From NCBI GenBank assembly GCA_022592445.1, contig JABYQR010000082.1, positions 62,001-126,000 of the forward strand: 64,000 bases of DNA. Reading direction: 5' to 3'. Under the pieces are notes generated by a model that worked only from the letters and a program-made list of their open reading frames with translations, searched no databases and had not been told where the DNA came from. Shown piece by piece: positions 35,859 through 47,940 of this stretch. Source of the stretch: Cytidiella melzeri. Taxonomy: Eukaryota; Basidiomycota; Agaricomycetes; Polyporales; Irpicaceae. A program made the position numbers and the translations under genes. Position 1 is the stretch's first letter. Every line of letters begins with the position of its first letter.

Positions 35859-37512
35859 ATGTTGAGCACCGCTGCGCATTGCTCTCGCCTGCCAAGGGTA
35901 CTGGCGTTGCAGAAGGTTTGTTGTCTACTCTGCTCAGGTCGCCACGTTCGAGCTCATACCGACCTCTCCCGGTCGCTTCCACAGCGCGCGGTACACGACC
36001 TGCTCAACATACCTAACAGACCTCTTGTCTCGCAGGGGCCTCCAGGAAGGAGTGCAAATACTGGTCATGTTGTGACCGTCTTTGGGTGCACGGGTTTCCT
36101 TGGAAGATACCTGGTTTCCAAGATTGGTGCGTTTCAGTTCACAATTTTGAGGTCATGTCGTGGTTCTGAGCATGTTACGGCTACGATAGCAAAGTCTGGA
36201 ACACAGGTAATTGTTCCCTATCGCGAGGAGGACGAGAAAAGGCACCTCAAGGTTATGGGTGACTTGGGTCAGATAGTACCCATGGTACGTACAACTAAAT
36301 CTTGGCAGGTACAGAAGCTGAGAACAGTGTCGTCGTCTTGAAGGAGTGGGATTTGCGTCGTCCAGATCAGATTGAAGAATGTCTTCGACATTCGGATACT
36401 GTGTATAACCTAGTCGGCCGGGACTACGAAACAAAGTAGGTGCCGTACACTGAGGTCTTCTTCAAAGAAGTTTACCGGTGGTATCGTCACAGGAACTTCA
36501 ACTTCAAGTCAGTACATGTCGATGGTGCAGAAACCATTGCCAAGATTGCGGCCGCAGCTGGCGTTCCCCGGCTTATCCACGTCTCCCATCTGAACGCGTC
36601 CCCAACGTCCACATCGAAGTTCTACCAAGCAAAGGCTGAGGGCGAGGAGAAGGTCAGAGCCGCGTTCCCAAATGCGACAATCGTGAGGCCCGCAGTAATG
36701 TACGGCTACGAAGATAGGCTATTGAACAACATGGCCAGTACGTGATATACGATAGTTGCGACAGTCTGAGCATCATGTCTGACATGCTTACCTTCTTGCC
36801 AGTTTGGTCTATATGGTGGAAGCTCAACAACGCGGAGACGAAGATTCGCCCCGTGCATGTGAGCTACATGGTCCCTTAAGGCGATTTCCGCTGACACATG
36901 TGTGCCTATTGCAGGTCATGGATGTTGCGCAGGCGTTGACAAACATTCTTTCCATGCCTTCGCTGCCAGGCACCCTGAACCTCCCAGGACCTTCAACCTT
37001 GACATATGATTACCTTCTCGCGCTCCTGTCCACTGTTACGTACAAACCCCCATCGCGCGCGCCCGTCGTTCCAAAGCGTGTCGCGTTGTTGCTCGCACGC
37101 GTCGCCCAAAACGTTTGGTGGCCGGCACTGAGCCCTGATGAGGTCGAGAGACGCTACATCGACGACTCAGACGTACCGGGCGACTGGGACAAGGTAGGTG
37201 TGGAGCTGACGGAGATCGAAGAAAACGCGCTGCTGTACCTGAGACGATACCGTTCCGCGTACGTGAATTGCTTCCATAGTGTCGCTTCGAAAGTCTCACT
37301 GATCATTCACTCGCGTTCATTTCGGTGCCACACTCACTGTGGTTATTGGTCATGTTTCGTTCTTCTGCATCAGAGAGGACTTTGTTCGTCCAGTGGTGTT
37401 ACCTCCATCCCGCGAGAATCCGGTGAGTGCCGTTGCAATGGCGTTGATCGGGGTACGAGGGGGACTTACTGAACGTCGACACTTTCCTCTTTCACAGTGG
37501 GAGTTCTCATAG
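35859..37512 (+). CDS. NDUFA9: mitochondrial complex I subunit NDUFA9 (40 kDa)
   Basis: Eight exons give 387 aa: 35859-36126, 36190-36284, 36344-36435, 36493-36737, 36803-36858, 36915-37258, 37374-37422, 37498-37512. A basic N-terminal leader fits mitochondrial import. The Rossmann fold of the atypical SDR family begins HVVTVFGCTGFLGRYL with the G-x2-G-x2-G loop. It continues VIVPYREEDEKRHLKVMGDL, then EWDLRRPDQIEECLRHSDTV, VYNLVGRDYETK and RLIHVSHLNA. Known role: peripheral-arm accessory subunit that binds NADPH and stabilises complex I at the inner membrane. The last exon adds just WEFS. The acceptor at 36343 (GAAG|G) is weak but required by homology; skipping an upstream CAG avoids a frame break. 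Confidence 0.92.
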
Positions 37513-38162
37513 ATCTAGCAATCGGCTGGCTGCGGATGTGTTCTTGGCAATGCATAACTCACATATGGTGTGAACTTAACGATGTGGAAGCCAAGAAGGT
37601 TGTGGGATTAGCCAGGGAGGCCGAGTGAGCCACTTAATTCCAGTGAAGATTGGACCACCACATCATGAGTGTAACAGACTGCGCAATTCGCTTGTGAGAA
37701 ACGCCCTTGTGACACGGGTGAGAACGCCATGACATAACAGTGCAGCAAGGTTGCGTGGAAGCATGCCCCGGCGAATTGAGAACCTGCACAGGCTAAGGCT
37801 AGCGTTGCAGATCTCTCTCGTTCTTGGGTCTCGCCGTTTGCGGAGATTCTGGACGTGGTTGAGTACGAGCCCAGGGTTTGTTCAGGGACAGATTGTACCT
37901 CGGAGATTTCTTGACAACGACAGGACGACACACCCTGGTGACCTAACACGGATTCTACTCATGAGTACGCAGTGAATAGGTGGGAATATCACTTGGGCTT
38001 GCATATGCCGAGGCTCCAAAGAACGTTGCCCTGTAGGCTGTAAGTGTTCCGAGAGAGAGGTGAGATGCATTAAGAAATAGAGAACGGCATATCGTATGAT
38101 ACATAGTGGCAGGGAAGACCGACTCTGGATGCGGATATGGGTGGATGATGTGCGCGGGATAA
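37513..38162. other. intergenic between convergent genes
   Basis: 650 bp between the NDUFA9 stop (+) and the Tom22 stop (-). No coding or RNA feature seen. Confidence 0.45.
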
Positions 38163-38752
38163 TTAGAAACCAGGAGGGACGATACCCTTCTGTTGGGTCG
38201 GATTGGAGCCTGGCGAGGCAGAGTACATGGATGAGGGTGCTGCCATCTGCAAACGTAAGAGGGAAGTTGTCAGTAAGGCAATATGGCAGGGGTGAAGTTA
38301 CGATATCAGGACACAAGGCCACGCTGACGTGCCAGCATTCGCATGCTTTCCAAGGAGATGAGACCACGTACCTGCTGCGCACCGTACTGCTGCGCGTACT
38401 GCTCTTTCTCTTGAGCCACAATCTTGGACTCGTCCTCCAAACTGAGTGCGAGCGGAAGTCCCACGAGCAGAGCGCTTGTGGTTACTATCCACACAATGTT
38501 TCCGACTACTTTGCCACCTGATTTGAGGAAACTGGCCGTTTTTGAAAACCGCGAGGCAATGGAATGCCGTGTGGTTGGTGGCACGATGTCCACGAGGGCC
38601 GTTAATCGTTCGTAAAATGACTCCTCGGCATCGATGTCTGACTCGTTGGAGGACAGCGAGACAGAGGATGAGGTGCGAGAGGACGCCTGTGACGCGTAAG
38701 GGGAGTTGCCAACCTCTTGGTCCTTTTCTTCGACTATCTCAACCTTGACCAT
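38163..38752 (-). CDS. TOM22: mitochondrial import receptor Tom22
   Basis: Exons 38752-38372 and 38246-38163 give 154 aa. An acidic cytosolic N-terminus (ESDIDAEESFYERLTALVDI) is followed by VPPTTRHSIASRF and a single transmembrane helix at about residues 82-104 (VVGNIVWIVTTSALLVGLPL). A short intermembrane-space tail ends in VPPGF. This is the full Tom22 layout. Known role: central receptor and organiser of the TOM complex in the outer mitochondrial membrane. It is divergent from the Zn2Cys6 gene with about 500 bp between starts. Confidence 0.93.
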
Positions 38753-39255
38753 TGTGAGCGACGGCGGCGAGTATGTAAAATGGTCGTGAGCGGTGGTGGT
38801 GGCAGTTGCGAGCTGGCTGCTGGCTGCAGCGAGCGCCCCTGTGACGTTTCCCAAAAAATGTGGCACAAGGAGCGTGACACGTAGAGTTTGTGATACGAGA
38901 GCAGGACCCCGATCACTTCTTCGCTCACTGCCGTGTTCATTGATCCCGTAAGAATCAGGTTGTGCTGTTCGATACTGCCTCGCACAAGTCCACACTTTCT
39001 GGAGTCTTGTGTACCAATCTCACAGAAAAAGAGAGAGAAAGAGAGAAAATATCTGTGCACTTGTATCACTTGGCTCGGTTATCAAATTCGTCTTACCCAA
39101 GCGTCTCATCTCGGGGCCGAACCACACTGTGTTGACGATCAAAAAGCTTCGCCTACTCGTCGGCACGTCTAATTCAGGTCAACGCAAGATCAAAGCACCT
39201 CCTCCAGTCAAACCTCTGTCCTCAACCACCACCACCTCTTCCCTCTCGCACATAG
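38753..39255. promoter_or_regulatory. divergent promoter region Tom22 / Zn2Cys6 factor
   Basis: About 500 bp with no conserved frame; a GA-rich run AAAGAGAGAAAGAGAGAAAA lies at about 39029-39048. Confidence 0.4.
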
Positions 39256-42200
39256 ATGGACGCCTCAGGCTCGACTCAGGCGGCTAGATCCCCCGCGTCG
39301 CCAGGTGCGATTTCTGACCTACTGTTCGCCGTCAGAATGGCGTGGCCTGATCTCTTTGCGTGTTCAGCATTCAACTTCTCGTCCCCCTCCGTTCAGAATC
39401 AAATACACGAGCTGGCGAAGACTTTGCCGCCTCCACGAAGGCAGAACACGGCTTGCGATGCGTGTCGGTGCGTCCCCTCAGGAGCTATGCCCCAGCACAA
39501 CATCTTTGACGCGCCGCCACTGTGATAAACAGCTCGCGCAAAGTAAGATGCAATCAGCTTCCTGGTCAAGATAAGGTAGCTTCATGGTCTGAGTACTCAT
39601 GATGACCTTGTTGACCTCTCTCTTAGTGCGCGGTAGGACTGTTCAACAGTTCCATGACAATATCCTGGGGCTAACTGTTCGACAGCACTGCCTGGTAAAG
39701 AATTATCCGTGCACGTTAGTCTACTTGCCGTATCCATTGGATTTCATTAACCCCATATCAGACATTATGTTCAGCAAGCTACATCTGAGAAGAAACGTCT
39801 TGGTGTCAAACGGCCGCGCACTCTCAGCAACACTAGCGCAAGGCAAGTTATATCGTTTCCAGTGATGTACCAAAATTTCAGACTGAAATATAAACAGCCC
39901 TGCTCCAAGCACGGGCCCCATACGAACGTAAGCTCTTTGTACTTCTATTCGATTGTCGGCGGTCTCATGCTCTCGTAGGCCGACCGAAGCTACCGGCTCC
40001 GCGAGAGCACATCCGTATCCCCAAGTCTCCGTACAAAGTCCTCCGCCACAATCTTTGCCTCAGTTCTCCAGAACCACTCTTGAAACACCGACCAAGGACC
40101 TCCTAGCCTATCTCTTTTCTCCACCGGATCCGAAGTTCGTCCTTTTGCTGGATTTCTGAAATGAGGTTCTGATCTAGCACTATGCAGCGACTCCTCTAAT
40201 TCTCGCCTGCCGAGCTCTAAGGCGGCTCACATCGTCTCGGAAGCTTACGCAGAATGGGGCGAACAAGCCCATCAGCTGCAATCTGAAAGCTTTAGAATTG
40301 AGTACGTGGTTCCCTTCCCACACTGCTGATATTCTTTATATTTCACCTCCAAACCTTCACCGAGATGATGAGCCAACCGGGAGTTATGATCATATGCTGA
40401 CCTGTTTCCCGTAGTTTTGCTTTCGACCTTGTGGAGGTGTTCTTCCAAATTGTGCATACCCGCCTTCCTCTGTTGAACCCCTCACAATTTCGGGCTCGTT
40501 TGCAGCACAGTCTCCAGACCATCAGCCCATACGCACCTATTGATAGGAACGCATATGAGTCGCCGGAATCATCCTCCGCCTATAAGCAGCCTCATAACGC
40601 GTTAGTAACTCCATGCGCAGCCTTTCTACGTCTGTCTCAGAACTCACATCTATTCTCCGTAGCCTTGTGGCGGTTGTGATCTCGTGGGGCGCCAAGTTTT
40701 CAGAACATCCGTTGCTCGTGAAGGATCGAGCTCGTAACAATGGCCAGAGTTGGCTTGCCAGAACTCTCATCAATCGCACCCGAGAATTATCAGAAGATCT
40801 CAAGGTCCATCGCGTTCCCAGTGCCGATCATGTTGTCGTTGCTTTGCTCATTGAGCCTATGCAAAATCGTAAGCTCCTCTCCCTGGGTGAATTTTGCCAT
40901 TGTCTCGACTCAACTTTTCGTCGCTCAATCTTGCCATAATTCCGTAGAGAACTTTGACGATACGACCGGTGAGTGCCTCTTTTTCAAGTCAGGATGATAA
41001 CTCACCATCCGCGCCTCATGCAAGGCTTCCACGGCTTTTGGTTATTCTCTGCTATCCGGTTGCTATTGGATCTACAGGTGAGTGCGTTATGCGAGTGGCG
41101 GTCGCTTTATCTATCACCGGAGACATCAATCTGACCGCCAACAGATTAATCACAAATCAGTAATGTCAAATATCGAGGACCCGGAAGCTAGAGGGACGAT
41201 GATTTTTGCTTGGTGGATGGCCTGTTTATCCGATGCCTACAGAAGTGTTTACTACAGGAGAAAGCCGATGCTGTTAGCGGTTCCCGATCATTGCACTTTC
41301 ATTCACGCTGACATGGTTCTCGATGATCCGGCTGGATTACTGCAGGGATGACGACGACTACGACATCGACTTTTACACAGTCGGTCCTGCTACGTCGTCT
41401 GAAATAGTTGAGGCGGCTCAACCTTCTCCGTCAATACGGGAGCAGCTAGAGGTGAGTTGCGATGTCGTTCATGAGGTTCATGCATAAACCGCCAAGCTAA
41501 CTCTATTCTTGTGCCTGTTCTGCGCAGTTCTTGGTGCGTTACGACCCATTGCCAGGTCTCACGGTTGCTCTTCCTCACAGTGTAATTATCGCAGGGTTAC
41601 TATCGCTCGGCTCACGCTTTAGCACGCGCTGCTCGACAAATCTCTCGTCAGCTGTGGCGGCCGGCAACAGAATCAGACGGCGTACCGCTCGACGTGTTGA
41701 TCAATCTCATCAATATGCTCAATGACTGGAAAGACGAGCATCTTCAGCGTGTTGGTGTGCCGAGCAACTTTGCCGCTGAATGGGACTTCGTCAGCGCCGT
41801 GTCCGCATGTCAGTTTGTGCAAGTTTAAAGGTTCATCTTGTCGGAAGCTGATGTATGGATTTCTCACGTCCCTCACCTTCAGGTGCAAGCGATGCGACAT
41901 ATCATATAATGTGGATTGTGCTATTCAATGCCCTGGACGACTTTGGTATACGAGAAGTCAATGATATAGTCCGCACTGGAAGCCCTGCGAACGAACACCC
42001 CAATTTCGTCCAGATTGAAGCTATCAAGAAGAAGGTGGGTGACGATGCACTACACGGAGCTCTTCGCATTGCAGGATTGGTCAGTACCCCTTAATCTTGG
42101 TGAGCTTTGAATAGTTTGAGCTGACGTGACGGCTCCTACGCAGGCGGGTGTATTGACCACCAACGGATATTTGGTGCGCCCAATCTGCTGGATCCGTGTG

Positions 42201-42538
42201 AGTCGACACACTCATTCTATCTATAGCGTCTGGACTCCGCAGTCATGCACGTCAGTATCATCCAAGCGGGTACCTTGCTCGCGCGGCTCGGTCGGCCAGA
42301 AGTAGACAATTGTATCAAGGGCCTCGAACAGTACAGCTACGCGTACGAGGAGTGCATGGAGCAGGCTGCAGAGATCACGCGAGTGTATCACCAGGCGGTC
42401 TCGGGCGAGTACGATCTCCAGCATATGGCTTCGGTTCTCCCAAGGCGGACGCCGATACAGCAACAACATCTTGTCATGAGTGGTGGTGATCTCAGCATGC
42501 ATTTCGATCCGAATGCTTTGGTCGGGTATAGAGGATGA
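39256..42538 (+). CDS. fungal Zn2Cys6 transcription factor
   Basis: Proposed 18 exons give 682 aa: 39256-39467, 39533-39575, 39627-39632, 39686-39714, 39898-39927, 39979-40134, 40188-40301, 40415-40600, 40663-40868, 40947-40967, 41025-41077, 41145-41272, 41346-41451, 41528-41533, 41595-41808, 41883-42079, 42144-42173, 42227-42538. The zinc cluster reads C67-x2-C70-x6-C77-x8-C86-x2-C89-x6-C96 with CDACRSRKVRC and LPGQDKCAHC. A fungal-specific regulatory region follows (EVFFQIVHTRLPLLNPSQFR, GTMIFAWWMACLSDAYRSVY, DWKDEHLQRVGVP, MWIVLFNALDDFGI). C86 lies in a 6 nt exon. Exon 39898-39927 is the least certain. Targets unknown; the fold places it among nuclear DNA-binding regulators. Confidence 0.88.
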
Positions 42539-42823
42539 GGGGCGCAGCACTGCTTCGAGTGTGCAGGTCCACACTCAAGTTTACAACGCATTTGCGCTCG
42601 CTCAAGGTCGCTTCAATGTATTCTTGTCGTTTCTCGCTTTGTCAAGTCTCACCAGTGTCGTTTCCGTGTCATGTGTTACTCTTACCATTGATTTTATGTT
42701 GTACGCTGGTGTGGATGTTGTATCTGCATTGGCATAGATCGACATGCACTCTTGTATGAAATATCCCCCACTCTGCGAAAAATGACGCGACCATCGACAA
42801 AGATGTCAAAAGAAGGGAAGTCA

Positions 42824-45165
42824 CTACAGTCGAACGCCCTTGATGACCTTGGAAATACCGGACTTCTCTCCTTCGTATTTCCCTGTTGCCGCAAGTCCGC
42901 CCTTGAACACCGCCTTCTGCGATGACACCTTTTTCTTGGCCTTTTCGTACCGTTGTCGTTTTTTGACACGAGGGTTGCGGACGCTCTTTGATCGGTGAGG
43001 CGTAAGGCCTTTGTTCGCCAGAATCGCCCGGGATACAGACCGCGGCCCATCGGCAGACTCTTCGACGACCATGTCTTCCCTTGTTGTAAGGAACAGAAAA
43101 GTGAGCAAGCGAAGTCATGAGCATTTGCAATGGCTTACCGTGCAGCGGCCTGCGCAGCGTCGTGCTCCGCCTTCTTCCTTTCCTTCTTTTCCTTCGACTT
43201 TTGTTGGACCAGGTCATAGTACCCAACTGCGTCATCACCCTCACCGTCGCTCCCACTCTCCACCTCTTCTCTGCGCCGCTTCTTAATACTCTCTGGCGTG
43301 GGCTCCGGATCTTCGTCGTTCAAGTCCTCGCCGCCCTGTCCCCTAGTTTTCTGCAACGCCTTCTTCTGCTTCTCATCCTTGTCTTTCTTGCGGTCTCTCC
43401 AGGGTAGGTCATCGTCGCCACCCATCGCAGCCCGCGCACGTTCCCTCCTCGCACTCGCACCCTCGATCTTCGATGTGTGGAACCGCAGGGAACGTTTGCG
43501 AGCAGCCTTGTCCAGAGCGTCGGCATTCTGCAGCGCCGTGAATTCACCAAAGTTGTCTGTATCTGCAGTCGCGGGGGCAGTTCTACGCGTAGAAGGAGTC
43601 TTTGTCTTTGTCGGGAACTCGGGCTCTTCTAGATCAAACACAGGCAGCTTTGCCGCCTTCTTCGACGCTTTGTCCGTCTTGCGCTTTTTCTTTGGAGGCT
43701 CGTTCTCCTCAACGGTCACGGCAGCGGCAGTGCTGTCTTTCACCTTCTTGGACTTTGGTTTCTTCGTCTTGACTGGCGACGATGGCTCTTCTTGCTCCTC
43801 TTCACCGTCCGATACACTCCCGTGGCCGTCCGGGTTTTTAATCGCTTGAAGGTCTGCGAGCAACTCCTCCAATTCGTTTGGTGCGAGTCCGCGCAGTTTG
43901 GCGAACAGCGGGTTTTCGTCGTCTTCACTTGCGTCTCCACTCCAATCATCTTCATCGTCCGAAGAACCTACACCGAGGGTCTCGAGCGTCGAGATGGACT
44001 GTTTCAAAGTCAGCAGGCGCGACATGATTGGATGCGAGCGGAGCGATTCGGGGTGTTGAGTGTATTTATCGGAGGAACGGAGGTACAGGTAGAAAGCTAG
44101 GGTGGCAGCATATTGAAGTAAAGCCTCTAGGTGGCCGTGTGAGAACTGTTTGTTGCGAATGCTAGGCTTAAATAAAAAGCACTCACGATAGTACAGGTGG
44201 AGCATTCCCGATGTAATGGTGTCTGCATTACGGTCTGTTTCGAGGCTAGTGATAGAATAACGCGTGAGTGATGTAACACAGTAGCTTTCAATGCGAACGT
44301 ACAAGGCTATCTGCTCCTGAGCCTTGATCAGTTGACGCGCAGCGCTGTCCCAGTCACCGGCGAGTGCAAGGGCCTCTGGACTCGTTTTTTGCAGATGCCG
44401 TAAGAGGCCCAGTTTATCTTGCGGCAAGGACTGCAGCTGCACTGGCGGCACCGGCTCGTCAAATTCACTGTTCTCCGATAGTCAGAATTTTGATCGTACT
44501 TGAAGGGTAAAGCTCACCCGTCTTGGACGTCAATGTCACCATTTGCTATGTCTGCGAGCCCAAAGTCCTCATCCGTCATGGTCTCCCTCAACTTTGCTTG
44601 CAACCGCTTTGCCTCCTGCTCTTCCATCTCATTTGCCTCCTCGTCTTCAGAGTCCAGTTCTGCAGCATTGGAAGAGTAGTACGCAGACTTGTTGCGTCCC
44701 CATGCCTCTTCTTCCTCGTCTTCGGAGCCCTCATCTGAAGGTGGCGGCGAGTCGGTCTTCTGCAGCTTGCCATTTAACTGCTTAAACTTGCTAGGTTTTG
44801 GGAGGGGTGATTCTGCTTCTTCTTCTTCTGCGCCGTCATCATCATCTCCTTCCTCATCCTCGTGTTCTGAGTCGTCAGGTATGCCCTTAAGGGCAAATAC
44901 TTCCTCCTCCTCGCCCTCGTCGTCAGATCGGACATCTTCGCCATCTAGCAAGACTCGATCTCGCAAAGCATGGACTAGTTATATCTCGTGGAATTGAGAA
45001 AATGGAGCGTCTTTGTGGTTTGTAGTCGAGATACATACATTGGTCTTCCTCATCCATTGGGATATCGGACGGTTTATTCCAGCGCTTCATGGTGCCATCT
45101 TTACGGTTCACAGGTCGTGGCTTTGAGCGCTGCAATGCTCCTTTATTTCCGTGTCGTCGCGCCAT
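42824..45165 (-). CDS. SAS10: Sas10/Utp3, SSU processome component
   Basis: Exons 45165-45039, 44974-44518, 44467-44303, 44245-44187, 44126-43139 and 43079-42824 give 683 aa. Long acidic runs fill residues 50-190. A Sas10/Utp3/C1D block then reads GMLHLYYQALLQYAATLAFY, then HPIMSRLLTLKQSISTLETL. Further acidic and Lys-rich linkers follow, and the conserved C-terminal Sas10 domain reads RAILANKGLTPHRSKSVRNP, RVKKRQRYEKAKKKVSSQKA, and GEKSGISKVIKGVRL at the very end. Known role: U3 snoRNP-associated SSU processome factor needed for early 18S rRNA maturation in the nucleolus; yeast Sas10 also affects silencing when overexpressed. It is convergent with the Zn2Cys6 gene and divergent from the WSC gene. 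Confidence 0.93.
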
Positions 45166-45896
45166 GTGTGAGAATAGCTAGTGATGTATAGTACTGGGCT
45201 GGTCCTTGAACGGTTCAAGTGGTTATTGGCGTCTAAGAAATTTCAAGAAAGGGAGGCGGATCACTGGCGGATCAAACGCGTCGGCGCGTCAACAAGACCT
45301 TGGATCTTCAACTCCGTCCTATATGTGAATCTCCAGCCGCCTTCTAGGCACCGCAAAGAGGCATGCTTGAGTGTAGTGAAGCATTCGATGGCTTAGAACG
45401 TGCACGCGCGTGTAGGTAAGAATATCGTCCAAAGCTTGGAGAAGTCAATTACCGTACACGTACAACAGAAACTCGCACAAGAGCTGAACCAGCGGATTGT
45501 TTGTCGCACGACGATCGTCATCCTAATCTACTTGTTGAGGCTACAGCTGAGGAAAAACAATGTCGGACGAAAGTTGGTCTTTCTCGCCGCATGCCGCAAC
45601 ACTGCAGCCTTCGAACCGGCGCATCAACTTGCTGTTGACAGACCCGCGGATGATTTCGTGACATTTGGCATTCCCTCTCGTAAGTGGGCAGTGGTGGCTG
45701 TTGAACACTGACACATTTCCAATACAGAGATACCGTCAGGTACGGTTCCTTACGGAGATATAGACCATGAGCTCGAACCTGGCCCTCGCCAGAGCCGGAA
45801 TGCATGTCAAATGTGACGCTCGCCCTTCACTATGCATATAAAATCAGGGCCCCAAGCTCTGGGTAGATAGCTGAGCTTCGCCCTCGAGCTTTTTCT
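45166..45896. promoter_or_regulatory. divergent promoter region Sas10 / WSC gene
   Basis: 730 bp without a recognised gene. A strong TATA box (CATATAAAAT, 45835-45844) lies about 55 bp before the WSC start codon, so that gene probably has a focused, inducible promoter. Frames around 45400-45711 are open but show no domain. Confidence 0.5.
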
Positions 45897-46673
45897 ATGT
45901 TCTCCGCGATCGCACTTACACTCCTCGTCGCCAGCCTCGCCATACTGCCCTGCCATGTCAAAGCCGGTCCACCCTGCACCAGCGACCGTCCAACGGCACT
46001 GTGCGCGTGGCACATCAGGCCTTATTCTGACAATGCATACACATGGGACAACGTCTGCGACTTCAGTGCACCATCTACAGCTTTGATCGCCGACAACGTC
46101 GAGATGTACGACTACGGCTACAATTGGTGAGGCTCTTTTCCTACTGTCCTGCGATCCCTCTATACGATTGACATTGCGCGTTCAGCTCTAGCATGTACGT
46201 TGCGACATGTTGCGCGCGGTTTAGTGGTGAGTGACCATGCATTTGTTTCATTGGCAGCTGTTTTTGTGTATTCATACTATGTTGTAGGCTGTTCGAACGG
46301 CATAGACTGCGATGGCCCCGAGACAGCGCTACCAGTGCCGTATACGGGTAACGACGTAGAGCTAGCGTTCAACTGGGTCACCGCCGTTCCATGCGCCGTT
46401 GACAATGCGGACCGCGTCCTCACGAATACCATCGTCACTTACTTGCAAAGCAACACGCCGTACAATTGTGCTTTGTCGTGTTTCTCCAAGGGATACCAGT
46501 ATGCGGGTGTAGAGTATGGTGACGAGTGCTACTGTGGGACGGGCTATGTTGGCGGTGTGCTGCCGCAAGCAGCGGATTTGTCGGAGTGTGATATGACTTG
46601 TCCTGGGTCATACTACTTTAATTGCGGAGGGTCGTGGAGGATGCAAATTTACAAGGCTCCGGGTGCGCCGTAA
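45897..46673 (+). CDS. secreted WSC-domain protein
   Basis: Exons 45897-46126, 46186-46226 and 46288-46673 give 218 aa. A signal peptide (MFSAIALTLLVASLAILPCH) precedes a Cys-rich N-terminal half (PPCTSDRPTALCAW, YNCSSMYVATCCARFSGC). The C-terminal half carries a WSC carbohydrate-binding domain: TPYNCALSCFSKGYQYAGVE, YGDECYCGTGYVGGV, then DMTCPGSYYFNCGGSWRMQI. No transmembrane helix or GPI signal follows, so the protein is likely secreted. WSC domains bind fungal or other polysaccharides; the substrate is not evident. Confidence 0.86.
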
Positions 46674-47153
46674 AGAGCAGCATGTGATCTGGGGAAGGAG
46701 GGATGCAAATAAACTCCAATCCAAGCTTCGCGGTGCACTTGTAACGGACTTGCTGTGCTGCTAGTTTATGAGTATATCTGAATTGCAAGGCTACCTGCTA
46801 GGGCATATGCATCAGGAAGGAGGCTACGTGCATCAATGGTCCAATTTTACCAGCCACATACACCCAAACACGGACATGGTCAGCCCACCCAATTGTGAAC
46901 TTGAAAGATGTGATTCACGCGTCGTCAACTTCGTGCCGGATATAAGTCCATCTCGCGTATTGCTCATCATGCACATTATAAATACAAACGAGCTGGTAAG
47001 CAGCTCTGGGCTTGAAGTACACTGCGTAACGAGCAATCAGTATCACGAAGGGACGTCAAACGTCGACGTCGCGCGGATGATTCTCGCACGGTGCTATCCG
47101 GCTTCCTAAAATATCTTGGGCAAAGAGAATTTGGGAGAGAGATGTCGTCAACA
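46674..47153. other. intergenic between WSC gene and repeat island
   Basis: A 113-codon open frame at 46768-47109 (+) has no recognised domain and is probably chance. The right edge abuts the minus-strand LTR. Confidence 0.35.
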
Positions 47154-47476
47154 TGAACAGTGAGGAGTAGTAAGTTTATTTCCTCAAAAAGAGATAGAAG
47201 ACTGTGGAACCAGTGTCCTTCACAGGCACTGGCCCCACAGGCAACTTAGGGGACATTGAAAAAGCTCACCTGAGATGCTAGTGGAGTTAGCTGTAAGCGT
47301 GGTGGTAGTCCAGGTCAAAGGACCGAGGATACATTTACTGCTCTACAGCGGTCTTATATACATGCTGGGGCTGTGTACACTGGCAAGCAAAGGTAAATAA
47401 TGATATCAATCAAGGAATGCAAACAGAAATGAAGGTACCCGGAGTACCGGAATGATCGATATGGCTATGCTTAACA
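47154..47476 (-). repeat. 3' LTR of truncated copia element, minus strand
   Basis: Reading the minus strand, the repeat begins TGTTAAGC right after a purine tract (GCGAGGGGGAG, 47477-47487) and ends CTGTTCA. A TATATAAG box lies near 47350-47357. The position directly after the RNase H remnant supports a 3' LTR. The matching 5' LTR is not in the window, so the exact outer edge is inferred. Confidence 0.6.
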
Positions 47477-47940
47477 CTCCCCCTCGCTGAGTGCAGCCTA
47501 TAGAAAAGCGCAACTGTAGTGTACTAACATTTAGTATGGAGGCCAAGCATTTGCCAGAACTTCTTAAACTTGACACATCCAAGGTTCTTGGTAAATATGT
47601 CCGCAATATTTTTTCATCAGTACAAACATACTCCACTTTTACGAGACCTTGCTCTTGAACATTGCGTATATAGTGATAGTAAATGTCAATGTGCTTAGAG
47701 CGTTTCTCAGTAACAGGATTTGATGAAATGAAAATCACACCTTGGTTGTCGCAATAGATAGGAATGGCTGAGAGGTTGTAGCCGAGTTCCGAGATCACGG
47801 TGATGGAGATGCTGAGAATTTTGAGAACAGTGGTGAGCTCAGTCACAGCTGGGATGATTCAATTGGCTTGGCTTGGAGTGGGCAGTCTCATGAGCAAAAA
47901 CATAGACGTAAGGATACAGCCTGCGGATGAGCAACCAACT
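47477..47940 (-). pseudogene. copia RNase H / pol C-terminal remnant
   Basis: On the minus strand IPIYCDNQGVIFISSNPVTE, then KRSKHIDIYYHYIRNVQEQG, then LVKVEYVCTDE is the copia RNase H C-terminus. It is followed, in a shifted frame, by sequence resembling ADIFTKNLG...FKKFWQMLG. Upstream parts fade by about 47940. Only the 3' end of the element is left, and it is frame-broken. Confidence 0.75.

Noticed and set aside
35912..35939. possible intron GTTTGT...CAG near the NDUFA9 start
   Set aside because: Only 28 nt long, too short, and reading through keeps the frame into the Rossmann fold.
43298..43849. 183-codon open frame on the plus strand
   Set aside because: It is the antisense shadow of the Lys/Asp/Glu-rich exon of Sas10; low-complexity Ser/Phe composition mirrors that exon.
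46768..47109. 113-codon frame after the WSC gene
   Set aside because: No signal peptide, domain or homology could be recognised; likely chance.
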